NCBI GenBank assembly: GCA_947306315.1
Contig: CAMZGF010000027.1
Location: 1 to 10,199, forward strand
Reading direction: 5' to 3'
Source: an uncultured Candidatus Saccharibacteria bacterium
GTDB lineage: Bacteria > Patescibacteriota > Saccharimonadia > Saccharimonadales > Saccharimonadaceae
Length of the DNA: 10,199 nt
The translations under genes were made by a program, and so were the position numbers. Shown here one piece after another: positions 1 to 7,600 of the stretch. The notes beneath the pieces were generated by a model that did no database searches, was not told where the DNA came from, and worked only from the letters and a program-made list of their open reading frames with translations. Each line of letters opens with the position of its first letter. The stretch's first letter is position 1.

Positions 1-1
1 C

Positions 2-1411
2 GAGGGCATTTCTTTTCATGAAGCTCTCGAAAAACTCGCAGCTCAAGCCGGCGTCGAACTGAAAAATTTTAACCAAGACGACGGCAAAATCGCCGCAAAA
101 AAGAAACGCCTAAAAGCTGCTATTGAACTTGCAACAAAATATTACCAAGTTTGTCTCTCAAAAAACAAGTCCGTCTGTGAATATGTTTTCTATAAACGAA
201 ATCTGAACAAGAAAACTGTTGTCGATTTCCGTATTGGCTATGCACCAAATGGAAAAGACTACCTCGTAAAATTCCTAAAGTCTAAAGGATTCACAATATC
301 CGAAATGAAGGACGCAGGACTTCTGAACCAATATAACGGCGATCTCTTCCGTGGCCGCATGATGATCCCATTCTTTGATAACACTGGTGACATTATCGGT
401 TACACTGGCCGCATTATCGGCAATGGTGAGCCGAAATATCTGAATACTCCTGAAACCCTTCTTTTTAACAAATCTCGTTTCATTTTCGGCCTCGCCCAAG
501 CAAAAGAATTCATTAGAAAATCCGGTTTCGTTGTCATCGTCGAAGGCAATATGGATGTTATTTCATCTCACCAAGCTGGCGTTCCCGAAGCTGTTGCAAC
601 AAGCGGTACCGCCATGACTGAACAACATCTAAAAATCCTAAACCGTCTCACCGACGACATCCGTCTCGCTTACGACGGTGATGCCGCTGGCGTTAAAGCC
701 GCCGAACGCGCAATCGACCTCGCAAATAAACTCGGTATCAGCCTTAAAATTATCTCTGGCTACCACGGTGCAAAAGATCCGGACGAACTTATCCAGAAAG
801 ATCCGAAACTCTGGCAAAAATGCGTCGAAGAATGCGAACCAGCAATCGACTGGCTTCTTAAAAAATATGAGGAACGCGTCGACATCGCAACTGGACCAGG
901 GAAGAAAGAGTATTCCGACATCGCTATGAAACTGATCGATACAATCCCGGATGCCGTCGAGAAAAAACACTATCTAAAGACTGTTGCCGAAAAACTCGAC
1001 GTTTCAATCGATGATCTCAAACAAAAGAAAATCGATACAAAAACTGTCCGTTTAAAAGAAGTAAAAACCAAAAAACCAAAAATCAGTAGCGCCGAAGAAA
1101 AGAAATTAAAAGATTCTCTCGAAGCAATCTTAGTCTATGGCGGCGCTGCCGGCGGCGAAATTAAGTTAGAATTTCCAGAAGACGAAACACGCCTTTCTGA
1201 ACTTGAACTTATCTATGAGAAAAACTACTCAAAATATCACGAAGACGAGCTAAAGCGAGAAGCCCGTTCACTCATGAAACGTTATGAAGATGAAATTATT
1301 CAGACAGAAATTGATGAACTAACTAAAGAGCTCAACAAAAACGAAGATGACGACGATAAATCCGCCGACATCCTCAAGAAAATCCAAAACCTTCGCGCAA
1401 AGCTTAATTAG
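2..1411 (+). CDS. dnaG: DNA primase DnaG, 5'-truncated by the window edge
   Basis: DnaG makes the RNA primers for Okazaki fragments at the replication fork and docks on the replicative helicase. The open frame is continuous from base 2, upstream of the first internal Met at 305, so the start lies outside the window. The 469 visible residues begin just after the usual N-terminal zinc-binding domain, at the EGISFHEAL segment, where family members have EGxSFxEAL. The RNA-polymerase core follows, with GRMMIPFFD and PKYLNTPET (about 355-460). The TOPRIM domain has the catalytic Glu in VEGNMD (539-556) and the metal-binding DGD in AYDGDAAG (from 668). The remainder, rich in Lys and Glu, matches the position of the helicase-binding C-terminal domain but is too diverged to identify by eye. 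Its TAG stop overlaps the end of the convergent gene. Identity is secure; a full protein would be about 570-600 residues. Confidence 0.96.
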   Translation, partial: EGISFHEALEKLAAQAGVELKNFNQDDGKIAAKKKRLKAAIELATKYYQVCLSKNKSVCEYVFYKRNLNKKTVVDFRIGYAPNGKDYLVKFLKSKGFTISEMKDAGLLNQYNGDLFRGRMMIPFFDNTGDIIGYTGRIIGNGEPKYLNTPETLLFNKSRFIFGLAQAKEFIRKSGFVVIVEGNMDVISSHQAGVPEAVATSGTAMTEQHLKILNRLTDDIRLAYDGDAAGVKAAERAIDLANKLGISLKIISGYHGAKDPDELIQKDPKLWQKCVEECEPAIDWLLKKYEERVDIATGPGKKEYSDIAMKLIDTIPDAVEKKHYLKTVAEKLDVSIDDLKQKKIDTKTVRLKEVKTKKPKISSAEEKKLKDSLEAILVYGGAAGGEIKLEFPEDETRLSELELIYEKNYSKYHEDELKREARSLMKRYEDEIIQTEIDELTKELNKNEDDDDKSADILKKIQNLRAKLN

Positions 1412-2051
1412 TTACGCAGATAAATTCATTGTTCTCAATAACCGCAAAGATTGCGACACGACGTTTTCTTGTACTTGAGACAACTACATTGTCACGCGTC
1501 TTGCCGTTACAGTCAGCATTATATAATGCAAAAATTTTGTGTGCATCGTTTTCCCAGCTTAAACTAGAAATATCAACGCAACTTTCTCCAAAAATACAGA
1601 CTCCTCCTATAGTATATTTAGTCTCATCTGCTCCATCATAAACGCCCTGTGGAATGTAAACTTTAAGGAGCTTCTCCCACTCTTTAGCATCTGGACCAGG
1701 AAGTTGGCCATTTGCATCCTTCGCAGCTTGATAGCTCTTTACTGCGTCTGAAACTATATCAAGATCATTTGCGCGTAAACTATTTCTCTCTATTATTTCA
1801 ATATCCACTTCTGGAGTGTCAGGAACATTAATCGGCTCCGGCTCCGGCACAGGCGCCGGTTTCATAATATTAATAACAATAATCGTAAGAATAGTAATGA
1901 ATATCACGGCTACCCCAGCAATAATCCCAATAACCGCTCCCCTCGGAAGTTTTTTCTTTGGCTGAGCTGGTTGCGGATTCGCCGCCATATCCATTCTCGC
2001 CAAAAAATCATTTGTCGGCATATTAACAGGCTGTTGTTGCTGGTTATCCAT
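1404..2051 (-). CDS. Membrane-anchored pilin-like protein, function unknown
   Basis: This is a 215-residue predicted membrane protein. A Gln/Pro-rich cytoplasmic N terminus ends in a KKK-LPR cluster (residues 32-37). One transmembrane helix follows (about 39-62), then a Pro/Glu linker (PAPVPEPEP) and an extracellular domain. The ectodomain starts with an amphipathic stretch (RNSLRANDLDIVSDAVKSY, from residue 89) followed by NGQLPGP. This resembles the helix plus NGxLP turn of pilin-like and pseudopilin-like proteins common in Saccharibacteria. Four cysteines (152, 158, 181, 212) could form two disulfides outside the cell. There is no prepilin peptidase site of the classical G|FxxxE type at the N terminus, so it is probably not a type IV pilin processed in the usual way. 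The start is fixed by the -10 box lying only 6 nt upstream. The stop overlaps dnaG's by 8 bp. The pilin-like assignment is an inference from pattern, not proof. Confidence 0.8.
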   Translation of the reverse strand: MDNQQQQPVNMPTNDFLARMDMAANPQPAQPKKKLPRGAVIGIIAGVAVIFITILTIIVINIMKPAPVPEPEPINVPDTPEVDIEIIERNSLRANDLDIVSDAVKSYQAAKDANGQLPGPDAKEWEKLLKVYIPQGVYDGADETKYTIGGVCIFGESCVDISSLSWENDAHKIFALYNADCNGKTRDNVVVSSTRKRRVAIFAVIENNEFICVTN

Positions 2052-2057
2052 GACTTC

Positions 2058-2066
2058 ATTATATCA
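2058..2066 (-). promoter_or_regulatory. Extended -10 promoter of the pilin-like gene
   Basis: On the minus strand the sequence reads TGATATAAT, a perfect TATAAT with the TG of an extended -10. Only 6 nt separate it from the ATG at 2051, so transcription should start at or next to the start codon, giving a leaderless mRNA. No convincing -35 is seen at 15-18 bp upstream (best match TTTGCT). Confidence 0.6.
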
Positions 2067-2115
2067 CATTTAACCATAAGCAAAGTGCCTGAGAATACGG
2101 AGGAATTGGGTTTTG

Positions 2116-2124
2116 TGCTATAAT
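2116..2124 (+). promoter_or_regulatory. Extended -10 promoter of the methyltransferase operon
   Basis: The sequence TGCTATAAT is a perfect extended -10 box. The ATG follows after 7 nt (2132), which places the expected transcription start at the start codon and leaves no room for a Shine-Dalgarno site. No recognisable -35 is present. It is divergent from, and about 50 bp away from, the promoter of the minus-strand gene. Confidence 0.6.
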
Positions 2125-2131
2125 ATATGAT

Positions 2132-2881
2132 ATGAAAAAAGCAGAAAAAGTAGTTTCAGACTATAACGGATACGATTACAAAAAGATTTTTTGGGAAGAT
2201 GCAGATCGTGAATATGAAGATTTAGCAGATCGTCTTGCAATCCGTCGCCTCCTCCCTGAGAAGATGGACGAATTTGTTGATATTGCTGGTGGTTATGGCC
2301 GTCTCGCAAAAGAATATATCGATCGAGCAAAAAATGTTTGGATTTTCGACTACAGTAAAACCGAGCTCGCTGACGCTAAAAAAGAATTCGGCGATAAGGT
2401 TAATACTAAGCAAGGTGATATCTATAACATCCCATTTAAGGACAACACTTTTGATGGTATGATTATGGTTCGCGCAACCCACCATTTCAAAGAAATGGAT
2501 AAAGTGATGAAGGAGCTTCACCGCATTCTAAAACCTGGTGGCGTTCTTGTTATTGAAGTTGCAAACAAGAGAACTCTTCCAAAGATGTTCCGCTACTGGT
2601 TCAAAAAATCTGATGTTAACCCATTTGACAAAAAACCAAGTAATCTAAAGTCGGTCGACAAAGATGGCTTCTTCAATTACCACCCAAAATGGATCGAAGA
2701 TCTCTTTAAGAAAACTGGTTTTAAAATCGACAAAATTCTTTCTGTTTCAAACTTCCGTTCCACACGTATGAAGAAAATGTTTAAAGCAAAGACACTTATA
2801 AAAATGGAAAAAGCAGTCCAAAGGCCGCTTGCAGCTGTCCGCTTTGCCCCAAGCATCTACTATAGACTCATAAAGAAATAA
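2132..2881 (+). CDS. Class I SAM-dependent methyltransferase
   Basis: This 249-residue protein carries the Rossmann-fold signatures of a Methyltransf_11-type enzyme. Motif I is DIAGGYG (residues 50-56), which binds S-adenosylmethionine. The acidic residue at the end of strand 2 is in IFDYS (Asp73). QGDIYNIPF (94-102) is the adenine-contacting motif. FDGMIMVRATHHF and LKPGGVLVIEVANK are the strand 4 and strand 5 motifs. The C-terminal third (about 155-249) is rich in Lys, Arg and aromatics and probably forms the substrate-specific cap. The substrate cannot be told from sequence; small-molecule, lipid or quinone methylation are all possible in this fold. No transmembrane segment is evident. The gene is first in a two-gene unit: its TAA overlaps the next ATG by one base (TAATG). 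The start is set by the close promoter and a good N terminus. Confidence 0.9.
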   Translation: MKKAEKVVSDYNGYDYKKIFWEDADREYEDLADRLAIRRLLPEKMDEFVDIAGGYGRLAKEYIDRAKNVWIFDYSKTELADAKKEFGDKVNTKQGDIYNIPFKDNTFDGMIMVRATHHFKEMDKVMKELHRILKPGGVLVIEVANKRTLPKMFRYWFKKSDVNPFDKKPSNLKSVDKDGFFNYHPKWIEDLFKKTGFKIDKILSVSNFRSTRMKKMFKAKTLIKMEKAVQRPLAAVRFAPSIYYRLIKK

Positions 2882-3840
2882 TGAAACTATTCCACGAAAC
2901 AAACATCAAATTCTACTCAAAAAAATCTCAGCCAAAAATCTGTATCATTTCAGATATACATTTTTCATACCAAATTACCAACAAAAAACTTGAGTCTCTA
3001 CGTGAGAAACTAGAAGAGAGAAAACCTGACTACATTTTTATTCCTGGCGATCTCATCGACAGCAACGATATGATCGAAGACGAATCTGAAGAAAAACGTT
3101 TATTAAATTGGCTCGAGTCTCTCGGCGAAATTGCAACCGTTTTAATATCCGAAGGGAATCACGACACTTATAAACTCGCCTCGAAAGAACATAAAGAAAA
3201 GACTGGTGATCAATGGGAAGTTGTTAAAAATACTAAGTTCATCAGTCATGTTAATAAACTCAAAAACGTCCACTATCTCGACAATGAAATTTATGAGGAC
3301 AAGAAAATTTACGTTCTCGGCCTCACCCTTTCTGCTCACTATTACTGTCTTTTTGCAAGCGACAAAAAGAAAAAATCTTCACCAACCGGCGAAAATGTTG
3401 AGCAGCTCTTAAAAGAACTCGACGAACTCGACCAGAAGAAAATCACAGATCTCCCTAAGAATAAACTTACTTTCGCACTCATTCATTCGCCATGCCACTT
3501 AAGCGATTTTCGTGTTAAAGCTGAACTTAAAGAATTTGATTACCTCATCTCTGGACATATGCACAATGGCCTCGTTACACCAGTCCTCGACGAACTCTGG
3601 CGCAGCGACCGCGGTATTGTCAATGCTTCAAAACACCTAATCGCAATCAACACTCGCCTTAGTCGAAGGACTCTGAGCGAGGGTCTTATTATCGCAGGTG
3701 CGGTAACAACTTGGCACGAGTCAGTTGGCATTTTTCACAATCTCAACGTCTTCTACCCAAGCTATTTCATGACTCTCGAATTTACAAAAAATACTCAGTA
3801 CGAGAAGCCATATATTTCTAGAAAATATCTAAATTACTAA
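2881..3840 (+). CDS. Calcineurin-like metallophosphoesterase
   Basis: This 319-residue protein has the complete dinuclear-metal motif set of calcineurin-like phosphoesterases. These are DIH (Asp25, His27), GDLID (56-60), GNHD (92-95), a His in LIHSP (His202), and GHMH (225-228). It should hydrolyse a phosphomonoester or phosphodiester using two metal ions. The substrate is unknown; the family includes nucleotidases, UDP-sugar and cyclic-nucleotide hydrolases and lipid phosphatases. An insert at about 155-195 is Lys/Glu/Asp-rich and helical. A moderately hydrophobic stretch around 265-300 could approach the membrane, but I see no clear transmembrane helix or signal peptide, so it is probably cytoplasmic. 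Its start codon shares one base with the stop of the methyltransferase, so the two are almost certainly co-translated; that pairing hints at a shared pathway but does not name it. Confidence 0.92.
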   Translation: MKLFHETNIKFYSKKSQPKICIISDIHFSYQITNKKLESLREKLEERKPDYIFIPGDLIDSNDMIEDESEEKRLLNWLESLGEIATVLISEGNHDTYKLASKEHKEKTGDQWEVVKNTKFISHVNKLKNVHYLDNEIYEDKKIYVLGLTLSAHYYCLFASDKKKKSSPTGENVEQLLKELDELDQKKITDLPKNKLTFALIHSPCHLSDFRVKAELKEFDYLISGHMHNGLVTPVLDELWRSDRGIVNASKHLIAINTRLSRRTLSEGLIIAGAVTTWHESVGIFHNLNVFYPSYFMTLEFTKNTQYEKPYISRKYLNY

Positions 3841-3891
3841 AATCAACCTACGGTTTGTGGTCTTTTTACCGGTTTAACGATAAAATCAAGC

Positions 3892-3910
3892 TACAATAAA
3901 ACATAAGGAG
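3892..3910 (+). promoter_or_regulatory. Probable -10 and Shine-Dalgarno site of the XRE gene
   Basis: TACAAT (3892-3897) is a plausible -10 box, and AAGGAG (3905-3910) is a strong ribosome binding site 5 nt before the ATG at 3916. No good -35 is seen. The 75-bp gap from 3841 has no clear terminator for the upstream pair, so read-through from it is possible. Confidence 0.5.
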
Positions 3911-3915
3911 CCGAA

Positions 3916-4518
3916 ATGGATCTAAGAAAAATTGGAAAGTTTATTGCAAAAAGCCGCACCGAAAAAGGCTATACTCAGGAATCTCTCGCTGAGACGCTTG
4001 ATATTTCAAATCGCGCAATTTCGAAGTGGGAACGTGGAATCTGTCTTCCTGATTCAGCTCACATGGTCAAGCTCTGCAAGCTCCTAAACATTTCAATCAG
4101 TGACCTATTTAACGGCGAAAGGGTTGATATAAAAGACAATAAGGAAATTTCAGAGAAAAACCTTCTCGAACTCATGAAAGCTAAAGAAGAAAAAGATAAA
4201 CAGCTCCTTAGCCTCGAATGGGTACTCGGTGGAATTGCTGTCGTAACACTCTTATCTCTCGTAGTTGTAGCGGCAGTTATTGACATGCCAGATTATACAC
4301 GCTGGATTATCATGAGCATCGGATTTGTAGTCTTCATGATTTCTATGTTCTTTGCTCTCCGCATCGAACAAATCGCTGGCTATTACAAATGCGCAGAATG
4401 TGGCAATAAATATGTACCAAAGTATTGGGGTGTCTTTATGGCTAGACACATGGGTCGCACCCGCCATCTCCGCTGTCCAAAATGCGGCAAGAAATCTTGG
4501 CAGAAAAAAGTTCTCTAA
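3916..4518 (+). CDS. Membrane-bound XRE-family regulator with C-terminal zinc ribbon
   Basis: This 200-residue protein has three parts. Residues 6-65 form an HTH_3/Cro-CI-type DNA-binding domain, with the recognition segment ISNRAISKWERG and the family's typical LCKLLNISISDLF ending. A charged, probably helical linker (73-97) leads to two transmembrane segments (about 102-122 and 129-148) joined by a very short loop. The C terminus has a zinc ribbon with paired CxxC knuckles (C159/C162 and C187/C190). Topology would place the HTH and the ribbon both in the cytoplasm. It is therefore likely a membrane-tethered transcription factor responding to a membrane, redox or metal state; this is inference. 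A strong AAGGAG site fixes the start. It is followed by an intrinsic terminator, so it is probably the last gene of its unit. Targets are unknown; the adjacent surface-protein gene is one candidate. Confidence 0.9.
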   Translation: MDLRKIGKFIAKSRTEKGYTQESLAETLDISNRAISKWERGICLPDSAHMVKLCKLLNISISDLFNGERVDIKDNKEISEKNLLELMKAKEEKDKQLLSLEWVLGGIAVVTLLSLVVVAAVIDMPDYTRWIIMSIGFVVFMISMFFALRIEQIAGYYKCAECGNKYVPKYWGVFMARHMGRTRHLRCPKCGKKSWQKKVL

Positions 4519-4525
4519 AGAGCAG

Positions 4526-4557
4526 AAAAGAGGCATAAAAAATGTCTCTTTTTATTT
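4526..4557 (+). terminator. Intrinsic terminator after the XRE gene
   Basis: Arms AAGAGGCAT (4528-4536) and ATGTCTCTT (4542-4550) pair over 9 bp with one G-U, around an A5 loop. The stem can be extended by A-T pairs, and a T-rich tract (TTTATTTT) follows. It lies 7 bases after the XRE stop codon. Confidence 0.8.
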
Positions 4558-4574
4558 TAATTTAAACGTAAGCA

Positions 4575-4604
4575 TGTTATAATAAAAACAATCTTAATTG
4601 AAGG
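4575..4604 (+). promoter_or_regulatory. Extended -10 promoter and weak RBS of the surface-protein gene
   Basis: TGTTATAAT (4575-4583) is a perfect extended -10. Transcription would begin near 4590, giving a leader of about 20 nt. A short GAAGG (4600-4604) sits 6 nt before the ATG at 4611. No clear -35 is visible, as that position falls in the T-rich tail of the preceding terminator. Confidence 0.6.
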
Positions 4605-4610
4605 TTATAA

Positions 4611-7600
4611 ATGAAAAATCAAAGGGTGCGCAGGAGGCGCTTTAACCTCCGAAAAATTATTTCTGCTTTTTTTGCAGGATTTTTTATAATCTCATTATTA
4701 AATACATATAATTCATTTGCAGCAGCGAATATTTTCAAGATTCAAAATGCGGAACTCATCGAGCTCTCTGAAAACGCCGAAGGTTCAATCTCGAGTTTCA
4801 ATGAACTCGAAATAAAAAGCAATGTCACCTTCCATAAAGTTGGCGACACGGCAAAATATAAGCTCATCATCAAGAATAGTGGAACAGACGACGTTCTAAT
4901 AAATCAAATATCCGACAATAATGACAGCGAATATTTATCGTACGAATACAACAATTTCGAAAATGCTTTGATTAAATCCAACGAAACCTTTGATTTTATA
5001 GTTACCGTAAAATACGAAAATGCCGTTAACAATCTTTCTGAGCGCACACAGATCTCAAATGTAAAATTCCTTATTAATTATGCTGATGGACAAATCGAAA
5101 TTCCGCTCGTTCCAGACACAAGTGGAAATATGACAAACAAAACTATTAGCAGCGCTATTAAAACCAACACTCTCGTAGTCATCATCTCAGCAATTGGCTT
5201 AATTATTTGTATCGTTTTAGTGATAAAAAAACGTAAAGAATTTTCAAAAGTTATCATTGGCCTCATCTTTGCAGTTTCCGCAATCACTGCTACAACTTCT
5301 GTTAGAGCTATCGCTATCGAAATTAATAGTATTTCATTCATCAACAACTTCAATCTTGCTGATAAAGTAGCTGTAACATACAAAATAAATGGCGAAGAGA
5401 GAACTGAAATCATCCCTTACGGTTCAAAATTCGCTAAAGAAATTCCATCAGACGAAGACTTCGACTCTGCAAAATGGACTCTAGAAGATGGCAGCGATTT
5501 TGATGCTGAAGCTCCAGTCTTAAACGACATTAAACTAGTTGCAAAATACGAACAGACTACTTTACATATCAATTTCATGGGCAATGGACTCAAGTTCAAG
5601 AATAACTCAGAGAAAAATGTTATCGCCATTGGCTCTGCCTGTCATGAAGAACCAGCACCAAGTGCCGTCTCTCATACCGCTAATATCCGAGATGATGGTA
5701 CTGTTATCGAAGATTTCGTGCAAGAAGATTTTGTAAAACCAGATTGGATACCAGACGACGAGCTCGAAGAATATATGAGGGATGAAGTCATAGGGAGATA
5801 CCCAACTGACGCTGATACCCTTGAAGCATATAAGTTAGATGGAGCTTCGTCGCTCAAAATTTCACTAAAATATGCTATCGAGGAAGATTATGACCAGCTC
5901 TTCATAGTAGAAGGCTACTTCCCAAATGGCCCTGAAGATGGCGTCAGTATTAACCCAGATCAGGTTCATATGTTTTCAGGTACCGAATACGTAGCTGAAA
6001 CAGATAGCTATGGCGGAATCATCACAACCGAGCTCATCATTCCGGGCAATTCCGTAACCTTTAACTTTACCTCAGACGAATCTGTAGGATATCTTGGTTA
6101 TTTCGCAGCTATTACTCCACTTGATGAAAATGGCAATGAGATACCAAGCAACGAAACTGTTACTGTTTGCGGAAAATACATTACATCAGGTGAGTATCTT
6201 GAACCTGAACACAATGAAAAACAGGAATTCTTCGGCTGGAGCAATGATTCCTCAAGAGAACACCTTGATTATGAAACTAAGAATGAAATCATCAACAATG
6301 TACAAGGCGAACCTGGCGAAACCAAGACCCTTTACGCCGTCTGGCTTAATAACCACAGCATTACCTACGATCCAAATGGTGGACAAGGTGATCCAACCAC
6401 TACTACCGAGTATGGTGGTTCAAGAATCGTCCTAAGCCCTGCCGACAATCTCAATTTCTATCGTGAAAAATATGACTTTATTGGTTGGTCTGAAGATAAA
6501 AACGCAACCACGCCAACCTATTCTGAATTTAACCTCAATCACGCATTCGAAGTCCCAGATAACACTGGCGCAACTACGCTTTATGCTGTATGGAGAAAGA
6601 AGCATGTTGTCCACTATAACGGGAATAACGCTGACAGTGGCACAATGTCTGACCAATATATTTCTGTAAATTCTTACGCATCTCTACATTCAAACAACTT
6701 CGTACGCGAACACTACGACTTCCTCGGTTGGTCAGAAAATAAAGATGCCACTGAATCAAATTATGAATATGAAGAAAATGGCAGATTTACACCTCCTAGC
6801 GAACCTGGAGAAACCACACTTTACGCCGTCTGGAGAAAACAACACAAAATCGTTTTTGACGCCAATGGCGGACAAGGCACAATGGCAGACCAATGGGAAT
6901 CAATTTACACTAAAGTTCAATTAAATAATAACCAGTTCTCACGCACTGATTACGGATTTATCGGCTGGTCAACTGATAAAAACGCCCAAACCGCTACCTA
7001 TGAAAATGGAGCTTACTTTACCATACCAGATGAAGCTGGTGGCACAACAACTTTGTATGCAATCTGGGTAGGAGACCACCGTATCATCTTTGATGCTAAT
7101 GGTGGACAAGGTACAATGGAAGACCAGTATGTCAAAATGCGCGCCGACGGCACATACTCAACCGTAGCTCTAAATAATAATACCTTTACGCGCCAGGGCT
7201 ACCAATTCTTGGGATGGTCAACTAATAAAAATGCAACGACCGCCTCTTATTACAATAGATCTAACTTCCTGCCTACAATAAACGCTACTGGTTCCACAAC
7301 TCTATATGCAGTTTGGAAACAACAGCATCGTATCATCTTTGACGCTAATGGTGGACAAGGTACAATGGAAGACCAGTACGTATCTGATGGTATATATCTC
7401 AGAAAAAATACATTCGAAAGGGAAGGTTTTGCATTTATAGGCTGGAACACAAATAGAACCGCAACTACCGCAAAATATACCGATCGGCAATACGTAAACA
7501 CTTCTCAATTATCAGGGAACCAGACCATTCTCTATGCAATTTGGGTTAGACCATACTTTATTGAATTTAAGGGTAACGGTGATGATGTCGAAGGTGAAAT

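Noticed and set aside
638..970. Minus-strand 110-codon frame inside dnaG
   Set aside because: It is a shadow of the TOPRIM region of dnaG, which carries all the expected catalytic residues in the other frame.
2099..2104. GGAGGA as a Shine-Dalgarno site for the methyltransferase
   Set aside because: It is 27 nt from the ATG and lies upstream of the -10 box, so it would not be in the mRNA.
3841..3915. Terminator or operator after the phosphoesterase gene
   Set aside because: Only short imperfect repeats (CGGTTT twice, ACCGGT) are present; no stable stem followed by a T-run.
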